From: JABFRZ01 sp964631945
GTDB taxonomy: Bacteria > Planctomycetota > UBA1135 > GCA-002686595
DNA length: 64,000 nucleotides
Direction: 5' to 3'
Assembly (NCBI GenBank): GCA_964631945.1
Contig: CAZWAY010000014.1
Span: forward strand, 27,463 to 91,462
A program made the position numbers and the translations under genes. The notes below the pieces were generated by a model. That model was not told the DNA's origin. It did not search any database and worked only from the letters and a program-made list of their open reading frames with translations. This document shows, one piece after another, positions 26,882-38,594 of the stretch; position 1 is the first letter of the stretch; each line of letters begins with the position of its first letter.

Positions 26882-28102
26882 ATGTCCACCGAGCTGCAGC
26901 AGGCCGCCGAGCGCATCCGTCTGGCCGCGCGCGAGCTCCAGCCCTACCTGCGGCACACGCCGACGGTGTTCTCCTACACCTTCAGCGAGAGCGCTGGATG
27001 CCAGGTGTACCTCAAGCTCGAGAACCTGCAGCGCACGGGCTCGTTCAAGCTGCGCGGGGCGCTGTGGAAGACGCTCGCGCTCACGCCGGCCGAGCGCGCG
27101 CGCGGCCTCGTGGCCGCCTCGGCCGGGAACCACGCGCAAGGTGTGGCGCTCGCGGCGCGTCTGCTCGGCTCGACGGCCGTGATCGTCATGCCCGAGGCCA
27201 CCGCGCTCAACAAGATCCGTCGCACCGAGGGCTACGGGGCCGAGGTCGTGCTGCACGGCGCCCACTGGGATGCCTCGCAGGTGCGCGCCGAGGAGCTCGC
27301 GCGCGAGCGTGGCGCCACGCTGATCCACCCCTTCGACGATCCGCGCGTGATCGAGGGGCAGGGCACGGTCGGGCTCGAGATCCTGGCCGACCTACCCGAG
27401 GTCGACACGGTCGTCGTCCCGATCGGCGGCGGCGGGCTGGCGGCCGGGCTGGCGCTGGCGATCAAGGCCGCGCGCCCACGCGTGCGCGTGGTGGGCGTCC
27501 AGGCCAGCGGCGCTCCAGCCATGGCCGAATCCTTCGCGCGTGGCACGCGCGTCGTCAGCGCGCGCCCGAACACGATCGCGGACGGGATCCGCGTCGGGGC
27601 GCCCGGGCTCAGCACCTTCGAGCTGGTGCGCGCGCACGTCGATGCGGTCGTGACCGTGAGCGACGAGGAGATCACGGATGCGGTCGTGCAGACGCTGGAG
27701 AAGAGCAAGGTCGTGGCCGAGACCGCGGCCGTGGTCGGCATGGCCGCGCTGGCGCGCCGCAAGTTCGAGGTCGCGCCGGACGAGAGGGTCTGCGCGGTCG
27801 TCTCGGGCGGCAACATCGACCTGAACCTGCTCGGGCGCCTGATCGAGAGCGGACTCGCAGGCCAGGGCTACACGCACCTGGTCGAGCTGCGCGTGCTGGA
27901 CCTGCCCGGCCAGCTCTACCAGGTGCTCGGGATCCTGGCCGAGACACGCTGCAACATCCTCGACGTGCAGCACTATCGCGCTGGCTGGAAGGTTCCGGTG
28001 GGCTTCGTGGACGTGGCCGTGTTGATCGAGACGCGCCACCCGGGGCAGGGCGCCGAGGTCGAGGAGCTGCTGCGCTCGCGCGGCTTCGCGGCCGGACTGT
28101 GA
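26882..28102 (+). CDS. ilvA: Threonine ammonia-lyase (threonine/serine dehydratase with ACT domain)
   Basis: A 406-residue PLP enzyme that converts threonine to 2-oxobutanoate and ammonia. The PLP lysine lies in TGSFKLRGA near residue 58, the phosphate-binding glycine loop GGGGLAAGL near 184, and SAGNHAQGVA near 80. The last 75 residues (LVELRVLDLPGQLYQVLGIL) form a single ACT domain, as in the TdcB/short IlvA group, so allosteric control by an amino acid is likely. ATG 26882 starts cleanly; the in-frame extension upstream is not domain-like. The neighbouring PLP operon would supply its cofactor, but it is a separate transcript. Confidence 0.92.
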   Translation: MSTELQQAAERIRLAARELQPYLRHTPTVFSYTFSESAGCQVYLKLENLQRTGSFKLRGALWKTLALTPAERARGLVAASAGNHAQGVALAARLLGSTAVIVMPEATALNKIRRTEGYGAEVVLHGAHWDASQVRAEELARERGATLIHPFDDPRVIEGQGTVGLEILADLPEVDTVVVPIGGGGLAAGLALAIKAARPRVRVVGVQASGAPAMAESFARGTRVVSARPNTIADGIRVGAPGLSTFELVRAHVDAVVTVSDEEITDAVVQTLEKSKVVAETAAVVGMAALARRKFEVAPDERVCAVVSGGNIDLNLLGRLIESGLAGQGYTHLVELRVLDLPGQLYQVLGILAETRCNILDVQHYRAGWKVPVGFVDVAVLIETRHPGQGAEVEELLRSRGFAAGL

Positions 28103-28142
28103 GGCGTGCGCGAGAGCGCGGCGGTCGCGCGCGTCGCCCGGT

Positions 28143-28568
28143 CTACGGTCTTGGCGCAGGGCTCGGCGGGGCGTGCTTCTCGAGCAGCGCCTTCATGCGC
28201 GCCGGGTCGGAGACGCCCGCGAGACCCTCCAGGAACCGTCCCTCCGCGTCGGCCACGATCACGATCGGCAGCATCGAGGCCGTGCGCAGCTTGAAGATCA
28301 GGCGGTGGACCTCGGCCTCGGGCAGATCCGCGTCGCCGGCCAGGGCCACGTAGTGCCGCTGCAGGAGCGGCGCGATGTCCGGACGCGGCAGCACCGCCTG
28401 CACCAGGGTGCGGCACCCGCTGCACAGTTCACGCCCGATCTCGATGAACAGATGCTTGCCGTCCTTCTTGGCGGCGGCCTGGGCCTCCGCGAACACGGTG
28501 AACCAGGCGTGGGCGCCGCGGTCGTCGAAGTGGGGGTGCTTCTGCTGGGTCGTCTCGGGTGAGCTCAT
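28143..28568 (-). CDS. Thioredoxin-family protein with CSGC motif
   Basis: A 141-residue cytoplasmic protein with a thioredoxin fold of the DUF255/thioredoxin_7 kind. The active-site-like C-S-G-C occupies residues 49-52 in IGRELCSGCRTL, and a cis-proline is in ASMLPIVIV near residue 100. No signal peptide is visible, so it probably works in the cytoplasm. It is divergent from the HtrA-type protease; the 84-bp gap holds a TAGAAT box at 28602-28607. Confidence 0.78.
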   Translation of the reverse strand: MSSPETTQQKHPHFDDRGAHAWFTVFAEAQAAAKKDGKHLFIEIGRELCSGCRTLVQAVLPRPDIAPLLQRHYVALAGDADLPEAEVHRLIFKLRTASMLPIVIVADAEGRFLEGLAGVSDPARMKALLEKHAPPSPAPRP

Positions 28569-28652
28569 GGCAGGGTTCTGACGAGGGGCCGGGTGGCCCA
28601 GTAGAATCCCTCGCGCGCCGCGTTTCTACCCGGAGCCCTCGGACGAGGCGGC

Positions 28653-29810
<1,158 letters not shown>

Positions 29811-29852
29811 CCTTTCCCCCCGGCGGACGGTTGAGCTTCGCCGGCCGTGTTC

Positions 29853-29858
29853 TACGGT
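29853..29858 (+). promoter_or_regulatory. -10-like TACGGT box
   Basis: TACGGT ends 11 nt before the ATG at 29870 of the TrmB-type regulator gene, again without a Shine-Dalgarno sequence. Confidence 0.35.
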
Positions 29859-29869
29859 TGCGGTTGCTC

Positions 29870-30688
29870 ATGAGCGCCCCCCAAACCGAGCCCGGCCGCG
29901 GCGTGCGATCCGAGTCCGCCCACGAGGCGCTGCTGGAACGCCTGCGCCGTGCCGGGCTCTCGCGCTACGAGTCCTTGGTCTATCTCGGGCTGGTGGAGGA
30001 CCGCAACGCGCGCGTGGTCGAGATCGCCCGGCGCACCGGTGTGCCCCAGCCCAAGGTCTACCAGGCCCTCGATTCCCTGACCGAGAAGGGCTTCTGCGCG
30101 GTCGGCGCGGACGCCATCAATCGCTACCGCCCGATCGAACCCGAGCTGGCACTGAAGACGCTGCTCGCGCGGCTGGCGGAGCAGCAGGCCGAGGTCGGGG
30201 CCCTCTCCGAGGAACTCGAGGCGCTGTACCGTGCGGGGGCCGAGGAACAGCGCTGGGCGCCGCCGGTCGAGATCGTCAAGGGCCTGCCCCAGATCCGTGC
30301 CCTGCTGGTGGAGCAGGTGCGTCTGGCGCGCTCGGAGGTGCTCTACTTCGGTCAATCCCCGCAAGTGCCCTCGCTGGACGTGGCCCAAGCCCTGTGGGAG
30401 CGGGCCGAGGCCGGAGTGAACCTGCGGCTGATCTTCGACGAGCGCTACTTCGAGAGCGGGGCGCAACGCGACGAGGAGGACGAGCTCCTGCGCAAGGTGA
30501 AGGGCGAGAAGCGCCTTCTCGCCAACCTGCCCACGAAGATGATCGTGGTGGACCACGGCGCGGCCCTGTTCTCGATCGCCCGCGTGGGTTCGGACGGGCT
30601 GCTGTTGCTGCTGCTGCGTCAGGAGGGACTGGTGGCGCACTGCCGGGCCTCCTTCGAGCACGCCTGGGCCCGCGCCCGCGCCCTCTGA
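29870..30688 (+). CDS. TrmB-family transcriptional regulator
   Basis: A 272-residue protein with an N-terminal winged helix-turn-helix (LSRYESLVYLGLVEDRNA, then VVEIARRTGVPQPKVYQALDSL) that is the hallmark of TrmB, followed by a coiled coil (LLARLAEQQAEVGALSEELEAL) and a C-terminal effector domain resembling the phospholipase D-like domain of TrmB relatives. TrmB proteins mostly control sugar uptake and metabolism and are commonest in archaea. The next gene, 55 bp downstream and in the same direction, encodes a PTS enzyme I-like protein, so sugar-linked control is a reasonable guess. ATG 29870 fits the HTH best. Confidence 0.8.
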   Translation: MSAPQTEPGRGVRSESAHEALLERLRRAGLSRYESLVYLGLVEDRNARVVEIARRTGVPQPKVYQALDSLTEKGFCAVGADAINRYRPIEPELALKTLLARLAEQQAEVGALSEELEALYRAGAEEQRWAPPVEIVKGLPQIRALLVEQVRLARSEVLYFGQSPQVPSLDVAQALWERAEAGVNLRLIFDERYFESGAQRDEEDELLRKVKGEKRLLANLPTKMIVVDHGAALFSIARVGSDGLLLLLLRQEGLVAHCRASFEHAWARARAL

Positions 30689-30729
30689 GCCCGCGCCGCC
30701 AGGCGTTTCAGTTCGCGTCGCGGCCGACC

Positions 30730-30735
30730 TACCAT
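30730..30735 (+). promoter_or_regulatory. -10-like TACCAT box
   Basis: TACCAT ends 8 nt before the ATG at 30744 of the enzyme I-like gene. It implies a separate promoter from the TrmB gene and a very short leader. Confidence 0.4.
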
Positions 30736-30743
30736 GGCCGCCC

Positions 30744-32603
30744 ATGTCGACCGAGGCTTCGATGGGGCAAGAAGGCGCGCCGCGTCACGAGGTCCCGTCC
30801 CCCGCGGCCACGCCCGCGGGCGAGGCCGGCGCGACACCGCCGCGCGGCAGCGGCCCGATCCTGCGCGGTGCCACGGTGGCGCCCGGGCTGGTGCTGGGGC
30901 GCGTGCATCGCCAGGACCACGACCTGTCGAAGGATCGTACCGAGCGCGTGCCGCTGGACGAGGTCGAGGTCGAGCTCAATCGCTTCCGCCAGGCCCTGGA
31001 CGACTCGCGCCTGCAGCTCGCCGACCTCAAGTCCCGTCTCAGCGGGCGCGTGCGCGAGGAGGATGCGCGCATCCTCGACACGCACCTCGCCTACCTGCGT
31101 GACTCGGCCTTCATCGCCGACGTGGAGAACCTGATCCTGAACGAGCAGATGCGCCTGGAGGGCGCGATCGGGAAGGTGGTGGGGGACTTCGACCGCATCT
31201 TCCGTCTGGTCCAGAACGAGGCCCTGCGCCAGAGCGCCGTCGATCTGCGCGACGTCGGCATCCGCGTGCTGCGCAACCTGGAACAGCGCGCCACCGAGCA
31301 GCCGGCCGTGCCGCCGCAGCGCGACTACATCCTGGTCGGGCGCGAGCTCTCGATCGTGGACATGTTCAATCTGGCCAACGAGAACGTGAAGGGCATCGTG
31401 ACGCAGTCGGGCGGGCTGACGAGTCATGCGGCGATCTTCGCGCGCTCGATGCGCATCCCCACGCTCACCGGGGTCGAGGGGCTGCTGGACGAGGTGCGCG
31501 AGGGCGACTTCGTGATCCTGGATGCGACCGAGGGCCTGGTGCGCGTCAATCCGGACGAACTCGTGCGCGCGCAGTACGTCGAGGCCTCGCGCGCCGACGC
31601 ACCGCCGGCGTCGACCGAGATGGCCGAGCTGCCCGACTGGGCGCGCGGGCCGGCGCGCACCCAGGACGAAGAGGTGATCGATCTCGTGGCCTCGGCCGGC
31701 AACCTGCCGGAGGTCGAACAGTCGAGCGCGCTGGGCGTCAGCGCGGTCGGCCTGTACCGCACCGAACTCCTGTTCCTGACGGACACCACGCCGCCCTCGC
31801 GCGAGGCCCTGGCGCAGCACTATGCCGCCGTGGTCGGAGCGGCGCGCGGCGGACGCGTGACTTTCCGCCTGCTGAGCGTCGATTCCAGCCTCGGGATCCC
31901 CTACCTGCACGCGCAGAAGGAGCGCAACCCGAGCCTCGGTCGCGTGGGCATCCGCGCGCTCTTCGCCCAGCCCGCGCTGCTGCGGCGCCAGCTGCAGGCC
32001 ATCCTGATCGCCGGAGTCGGTGCGGACGTGCGCATCGCCGTGCCGTTCGTGGTCGACTGCTCGGATCTGCGACGGGTGCGGGAGATCCTGTTCGAGGAGC
32101 GGCTCGAGCTGCGCCGCACCGGCGAACGCTTCCAGGCCTCGGTACCGGTGGGGGTCGTGCTCGAGACCCCGGCCTCCTTGCTCGGCGTGCGCGACTTCTC
32201 GGCCGAGGCCGATTTCCTGCTGGTCAATCTGGACGCGTTGCAGCAGCACCTGCTCGCGACCGACCGCGAGGATCCGGAGCTGGCGCGGAGCCTCGAGCTC
32301 CTGCACCCCTATGTGCTGCGCGCGCTCGCCAAGACCTGCGAGGTCGTTGCGGGTGCAGGGCGCGAACTCAGCGTCTTCGGCGCGAGCGCGCAGCGGGCGG
32401 AGAACGTCGCGCACCTGATCGGCTGCGGGTTCCGCCGCTTCGTGCTCCCGCCCGGGGCGTTGCAGGAGTTCCTCGCGGCCCTGGCGGGGATCGACGCGAA
32501 GGCGGCCACGCGCGCGGCCCGCACCAGCGCGCGCAGCACCAGCCTGTCGGAGACACGCTTCCGTTCGCTGGCCGAGTTCCGGCACGGCTACGCCCGTCCG
32601 TAG
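30744..32603 (+). CDS. PTS enzyme I-like protein with degenerate PEP-binding site
   Basis: A 619-residue homologue of phosphoenolpyruvate-protein phosphotransferase. An N-terminal helical domain (residues 40-170), the phosphohistidine swivel domain with His228 in GGLTSHAAIFARS, and a C-terminal TIM-barrel are present in normal order. In the barrel, the usual TND triplet reads N495-L496-D497 and the catalytic cysteine of the S-V-C-G-E motif is Phe545 (S-V-F-G-A). The LDIGGDK segment reads LLSVDSSL. GLYRTELLFL and VLETPASLL are kept. It may no longer use PEP and may act as a regulator. No HPr or EII gene is nearby. Confidence 0.82.
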   Translation: MSTEASMGQEGAPRHEVPSPAATPAGEAGATPPRGSGPILRGATVAPGLVLGRVHRQDHDLSKDRTERVPLDEVEVELNRFRQALDDSRLQLADLKSRLSGRVREEDARILDTHLAYLRDSAFIADVENLILNEQMRLEGAIGKVVGDFDRIFRLVQNEALRQSAVDLRDVGIRVLRNLEQRATEQPAVPPQRDYILVGRELSIVDMFNLANENVKGIVTQSGGLTSHAAIFARSMRIPTLTGVEGLLDEVREGDFVILDATEGLVRVNPDELVRAQYVEASRADAPPASTEMAELPDWARGPARTQDEEVIDLVASAGNLPEVEQSSALGVSAVGLYRTELLFLTDTTPPSREALAQHYAAVVGAARGGRVTFRLLSVDSSLGIPYLHAQKERNPSLGRVGIRALFAQPALLRRQLQAILIAGVGADVRIAVPFVVDCSDLRRVREILFEERLELRRTGERFQASVPVGVVLETPASLLGVRDFSAEADFLLVNLDALQQHLLATDREDPELARSLELLHPYVLRALAKTCEVVAGAGRELSVFGASAQRAENVAHLIGCGFRRFVLPPGALQEFLAALAGIDAKAATRAARTSARSTSLSETRFRSLAEFRHGYARP

Positions 32604-32774
32604 GGGCGCGGAGGGGTCCGGAAGCCGGGGGCAGGAAAGCCTCCCGGGGCCCAGAAATGGTGCTTGAGCCACGCACCCACACCAGATACGGTAGCCCGGG
32701 GCCCGAATGCGGCACGCCGCCGAGGTCCCGATCCCATCCCGAATCAGGCCCCAGCCCGCTTCTAGGAGATTCCA

Positions 32775-33083
32775 ATGGACGAGGAGCGCGAGCGCTTCTT
32801 CTCGAGACTGGCCACCATACCTGGGCTCCGCACCATGCCTTCGATCGGAGCCTGGATCCTCGTCGAAGTCGACAACCCCGCCGAGGTCGCGCGCAAGGTC
32901 AACCGCCGGCTCACGCCCGGCGTCGTCAGCGTTCCCCGCAACGTTCCGGGAGCGGTGCGCCTGCCCGTGCGCGATCCCAAGTCGAACGAGGAGCTGTTCG
33001 TCACCATCCGCGACCTTCTCTACAAGAAGGCCCGCACCCGGTACTTCCAGGAGCTGCGCCAGGTCTCCCTGGCCGCGAAGTAG
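32775..33083 (+). CDS. Free-standing C-terminal aminotransferase domain (HisC-like small domain)
   Basis: A 102-residue protein preceded by a good AGGAG (32765-32769), so it is an intended start. The sequence looks like only the C-terminal small domain of a histidinol-phosphate aminotransferase: RERFFSRLATIPGLRTMPS, GAWILVEVDNP, and PGAVRLPVRDPKSNEELF align in order with the family's domain. The PLP-binding large domain is absent, and no remnant of it lies in the 171 bp upstream. It cannot be catalytic alone. It could be a regulatory or partner protein, or an independent fold with chance similarity. Confidence 0.6.
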   Translation: MDEERERFFSRLATIPGLRTMPSIGAWILVEVDNPAEVARKVNRRLTPGVVSVPRNVPGAVRLPVRDPKSNEELFVTIRDLLYKKARTRYFQELRQVSLAAK

Positions 33084-33166
33084 CCACCTGCGTCGAATTC
33101 GGCACGCCCGCAGCGCGGTTCACGCCGCCTGCGGGCGTGTTCGTTTCCGGCGCGAGCCCCCGCGAG

Positions 33167-33172
33167 TAGGAT
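33167..33172 (+). promoter_or_regulatory. -10-like TAGGAT box
   Basis: TAGGAT ends 14 nt before the ATG at 33187 of the methyltransferase gene, with no Shine-Dalgarno sequence. Confidence 0.35.
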
Positions 33173-33186
33173 CCGCGCCCCCTGCC

Positions 33187-34029
33187 ATGTCCAACTCGAA
33201 GAAGAAGAAGAGCGGCGGAGGTCCGGCTCGTCCGCGCTTCAGCGCGCGCACGGCCGACCGGCACACGCTCTACCAGCTGGCGGTGCAGTCTCCGCGCGAG
33301 GACGTGGCTTTCCTGACGCGCATGTACCGTCGCCTGCGCGGAAAGGAACCGCGTCATCTACGTGAGGACTTCTGCGGCACGGCCCTCCTGTGCGCGACCT
33401 GGGTGCGCGGAAAGGGGCAGCGCTCGGCCGAGGGCTTCGACACCTCGCAGCCCACGCTGGACTGGGGCCGCGTCCACAACTTCGCGGAGCTGGGCGAGCG
33501 CGTCGAGCGGATCCGCCTGCACGCCAAGGACGTGCGCGCGCCGAGCGCGCGCCGGCCCGACGTGCGCTGCGCCCAGAACTTCTCCTACTTCGTGTTCAAG
33601 CGCCGCCGCGAGCTCCTGGCGTACTTCACGAGCGCGCGCCGCGATCTGGCGCGCGGCGGGATCTTCGTGCTCGACATCTACGGCGGGCCCGACGCGATGG
33701 AGGAGGAGATCGAGGAGCGCGCGATCGAGGGCGGCTTCACCTACCTCTGGGAGCAGCGCAAGTACGTCCCGGCGACGGGCGAGTACGAGGCGCACATCCA
33801 CTTCCGCTTCCGCGACGGGACCGAGCTGCGCCGCGCCTTTTCCTACGACTGGCGCCTGTGGACCTTGCCGGAGGTCAAGGACGTGCTGCACGAAGCCGGC
33901 TTCCGGCACGTCGATTCGTACTGGGAGGGCACGGATGCGGACGGCGAGAGCGGAAACGGCGTCTTCCGCCGCTCCGAGCGTGGCGAGAACTGCCCGGCCT
34001 GGGTCACCTACCTGGTGGCCCATGGATAG
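33187..34029 (+). CDS. Class I SAM-dependent methyltransferase
   Basis: A 280-residue cytoplasmic protein. After a Lys-rich N-terminus (SNSKKKKSGGG), the Rossmann-type SAM-binding fold begins near LREDFCGTALL with the acidic residue after GFDTSQPTLDWG. Further on, NFSYFVFKRRRELL and GGIFVLDIYGG mark motifs II-III. The C-terminal half includes an added beta layer (AHIHFRFRDGTELR). Relatives are annotated only as class I methyltransferase; the substrate is unknown. It ends 117 bp before the Rieske gene and is probably a separate unit. Confidence 0.8.
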   Translation: MSNSKKKKSGGGPARPRFSARTADRHTLYQLAVQSPREDVAFLTRMYRRLRGKEPRHLREDFCGTALLCATWVRGKGQRSAEGFDTSQPTLDWGRVHNFAELGERVERIRLHAKDVRAPSARRPDVRCAQNFSYFVFKRRRELLAYFTSARRDLARGGIFVLDIYGGPDAMEEEIEERAIEGGFTYLWEQRKYVPATGEYEAHIHFRFRDGTELRRAFSYDWRLWTLPEVKDVLHEAGFRHVDSYWEGTDADGESGNGVFRRSERGENCPAWVTYLVAHG

Positions 34030-34146
34030 CGCTCGAGCCCCCGCGTGCGACCGCGGGGTACGCACAAGGTCGGGTCGGGTCTACGCCATCGGGCCCATGG
34101 AGCGGGGCGCGGGGACTCATACCCTCGCGTGCATGGAAGGTGGAGC

Positions 34147-34656
34147 ATGACGGGGGATGGGGCTCCGGCGGAAGCCAGGCGCTCGTTCCTGGCCCGGCTC
34201 TCGACCTGGTTCCTCGGCGCGGGGCTGGCGGCGGGCTACGGCGCCTGCTCCGCATTCGGGGTCCGCTACCTGTTCCCGGCGCGCGCGCGCATCCGGCGCT
34301 GGCAGTTCCTGGCGCGCGCGAGCGAGATCCCGGTGGGCGGATCGCTGGCCTACCGTGCTCCGACCGGCGAACGCGTGGCGCTCGCCCGCCACGGCGAACG
34401 CGGCACGGCCGAGGACTTCGTCGCGCTCTCCTCGACATGCCCGCACCTCGGCTGCCAGGTCCACTGGCAGAGCGGCGCGGGGCGCTTCTTCTGCCCGTGC
34501 CACAACGGCGCCTTCGATCCCGAGGGGCGTGCCATCGCCGGACCGCCCTTCGAAGCAGGCCAGGCGCTGCCGCGCTACCCCCTCAAGCTCGAGGACGGGG
34601 TCCTGTTCATCGAGGTGCCGATGGAGGCTCTTCCGGGAGCTCCGCGGGCCGGCTGA
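34147..34656 (+). CDS. Rieske [2Fe-2S] protein of a cytochrome bc-type complex
   Basis: A 169-residue membrane-anchored Rieske protein. An N-terminal helix (WFLGAGLAAGYGACSAFGV) is preceded by Arg residues, fitting Tat-type export. Cluster ligands are Cys98 and His100 in CPHLGC and Cys116 and His119 in CPCHNG, with Cys103 and Cys118 forming the usual disulfide. It transfers electrons from quinol at the cytochrome b Qo site. A Shine-Dalgarno-like AAGGTGGA precedes ATG 34147. Its stop and the next start overlap (TGATG), so it is translationally coupled to the cytochrome b gene. Confidence 0.92.
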   Translation: MTGDGAPAEARRSFLARLSTWFLGAGLAAGYGACSAFGVRYLFPARARIRRWQFLARASEIPVGGSLAYRAPTGERVALARHGERGTAEDFVALSSTCPHLGCQVHWQSGAGRFFCPCHNGAFDPEGRAIAGPPFEAGQALPRYPLKLEDGVLFIEVPMEALPGAPRAG

Positions 34657-35705
34657 TGGGGGCGCTCTCCTCCTGGTTCGCCGAGCGCGTCCCGATCCGC
34701 CCGGGCGAGTTGCGTGAGCTCACCAACGAGCCCGTACCGAACCACCTGAAGCGCTGGTGGTTCTGCCTGGGCGGGACGCCCGCCTATCTGTTCGTCGTCC
34801 AGATCGTCACGGGCATCCTGCTGGCCTTCTACTACCAGGCCAGCCCGGACACCGCCTGGGAGTCGGTGCGCTACATCAGCGAGTCGGCCTCCTACGGCTG
34901 GTTCCTGCGGGGCCTGCACAAGTGGGCGGCCACGCTGATGATCGCGAGCGTGGTGCTGCACCAGATGCGCGTCTACTTCACGGGCGCGTACCGCCGGCCG
35001 CGCGAGCTGAACTGGATGGTGGGCATGGGGCTGCTGGTGCTGACGTTGCTCACGGGGTTCACGGGCTACAGCCTGGTGTACGAGCAGCTCAGCTACTGGG
35101 GCGCGACGGTCGGTGCGAACATCTCGGACAACGTGCCCGTGGTCGGCGCGCTCGCGAAGCAGTTGCTGCTCGCCGGCGAGGTCTACAACGAACGCACCCT
35201 GTCGCGCTTCTTCCTGCTGCACGCGGCCGTGCTGCCCAGCGCGATGGTCGTGCTGCTGGCCGTGCACATCACGCTCATCCGTCTGCAGGGCGTGACCGAG
35301 TTCCGGGACGAGCGCGATCCGGCGCGCGATGCCGGATTCTTCAACTTCTTCCCCGAGCACTTCCTGAGCGAGCTGACGATCGGCCTGGTGCTGATGATCC
35401 TGCTGGCGGCCCTGGCGACGTTGCTGCCGGCCACCATGGGGCCGCGCGCCGATCCCCTGGTCACTCCCGAGGTCATCAAGCCCGAGTGGTTCTTCTACGT
35501 GGCCTTCCGCTGGCTGAAGCTCTTCTCGGGCGCTGCGGCCGTGCTCTCGATGGGCTTCGTGGTCTTCACGATGGTGCTCTGGCCCTTCATCGACGGGCGG
35601 ATCCGCGCGCGTCGTCCGCACAGCGAGTTCAGCGTCTACCTCGGCATCGCAGCGGTGCTCGCGTTGCTCGCCCTGACCGTCTGGGAAGCCTCCGTCGAGC
35701 ACTGA
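34656..35705 (+). CDS. Cytochrome b (b6-type plus subunit IV-like) of a Rieske/cytochrome b complex
   Basis: A 349-residue membrane protein with about seven transmembrane helices. Four haem-ligand histidines are His88 and His102 on one helix and His189 and His204 on another; the 14- and 15-residue spacings match cytochrome b6 and not mitochondrial cytochrome b. The C-terminal part contains PEWFFYVAFRWLKLF, the PEWY motif of the Qo site, so cytochrome b6 and a short subunit IV are fused in one chain. It oxidises quinol together with the Rieske protein encoded upstream. Likely outlet: the octahaem protein encoded next. Confidence 0.93.
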   Translation: MGALSSWFAERVPIRPGELRELTNEPVPNHLKRWWFCLGGTPAYLFVVQIVTGILLAFYYQASPDTAWESVRYISESASYGWFLRGLHKWAATLMIASVVLHQMRVYFTGAYRRPRELNWMVGMGLLVLTLLTGFTGYSLVYEQLSYWGATVGANISDNVPVVGALAKQLLLAGEVYNERTLSRFFLLHAAVLPSAMVVLLAVHITLIRLQGVTEFRDERDPARDAGFFNFFPEHFLSELTIGLVLMILLAALATLLPATMGPRADPLVTPEVIKPEWFFYVAFRWLKLFSGAAAVLSMGFVVFTMVLWPFIDGRIRARRPHSEFSVYLGIAAVLALLALTVWEASVEH

Positions 35706-37244
35706 CGCAACCGTCCGCCATGAACCTCTCCACCAAGCAAACGATCATCGGCATCCTCGGCTTCCTGTTCCTGCTCTCGCTCGTGTTCGTGCAGTACCAG
35801 GAGGTGACGCGCAGGCGCGTCGAGGCCGGCGTCGGTGACGTGCACGTGGCCGTGCCCGAGGGCTCGCGCGCCTGCGCCGAGTGCCACGCCAACCTGACCC
35901 CGGCCATCATCGATCACTGGAAGGGCAGCCGGCACGCGCTGGCTGGCGTGGGCTGCGTCGAGTGCCACCAGGCGCGCGCAGGCGAGGCCGATGCCTTCGC
36001 GCACTACGGCGCGACGATCGCCACCATCGTGACGCCGCTGGACTGCTCGCACTGCCATCCGCAGGTGTTCGAGGAGTTCGAGCGCAGCCACCACGCAGCG
36101 GCCGGCAACATCCTGGCGTCGCTGGACAACTTCCTGGCGGAGGTGGTCGAGGGCCACCGCGGCACCTTCGATCCGCACTCGCCCACGCCCGGGCGGATGG
36201 ACCTGGCGGGACAGCCCGTGCAGGGCATGTCCTCGGCGGCCGTGGGCTGCCAGCAGTGCCACGGCAGCAAGGTGGCGTTGCTCAAGCGGGACGGGGGACG
36301 CATCACGCAAGACGAGTTGAAGCCCGACGCCAGCGGCATGCCCACCAACCCCTCCGTGCTGGCCGACGTCGCGCGCGCGGAGGACCAGCGGCCCCTGTTC
36401 CATGCGGCCACGTGGCCCAACACGGGCATCGGGCGGCTGAACCTGGACGGCTCGCGCGGCTCCTGCTCGGCCTGCCACAGTCGCCACGATTTCTCGCCGC
36501 GGCGCGCGCGCCAGCCCGAGAACTGCGGCAAGTGTCACCTCGGGCCCGACCACCCGCAGAAGGAGATCTACGAGGAGTCCAAGCACGGTGTCGCCTACCG
36601 CGACCTGCGCGAGCACATGAATCTCGATGGCGAGACCTGGATCCTGGGCCAGGACTATTCGCAGGCTCCGACCTGCGCCACGTGTCACATGTCCGGGCAC
36701 TCGCGCAACGGTGGCAAGGTCACGCACGACCCGGGCGAGCGCATCTCCTGGACCAACCGCCCGCCGATCAGTCTTGTGATGGACACGGACGCGCAGCACG
36801 GCGTGGTCAAGAGCACGGATCCGGCCGTGCGCGCGGCCGAGACCGTCGATACCTGGCAGCAGAAGCGCCAGCGCATGAAGGACGTGTGCACGCACTGCCA
36901 CACGGGCGGCTACGTCGACGGCTTCTACCAGCAGTACGACGAGTTCGTGGTGCTGTTCAACGAGAAGTTCGCCAAGCCGGGCAAGCAGATCCTGGATGCG
37001 TTGCACGCCAATCGGCTGCTGACGCCGGCCGAGTTCGACGAGAAGATCGAGTGGACCTGGTACTACCTGTGGCACCACGAGGGCCGGCGCGCGCGCCACG
37101 GGGCCTCGATGATGGCGCCCGACTACGCCCACTGGCACGGCATGTTCGAGGTGGCCGAGCGCTTCTACCAGGAGCTGATCCCCGAGGCGCGCGAGCTGTG
37201 TGCGCACGCCTCCGAGAACGGCGCGGCGGAGGCGGCGGCCGCGG

Positions 37245-38519
<1,275 letters not shown>

Positions 38520-38527
38520 GGCCCGAG

Positions 38528-38533
38528 AGGCTA
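38528..38533 (-). promoter_or_regulatory. -10-like TAGCCT box before a TTG start
   Basis: On the minus strand TAGCCT ends 8 nt before the TTG at 38519 of threonine synthase. Confidence 0.4.
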
Positions 38534-38594
38534 CGCGCCCGTCCTGCTTCCCGGCTCGAGAAAGGGACGCGAACGTCGTCGCAGGGGTAGGCCT

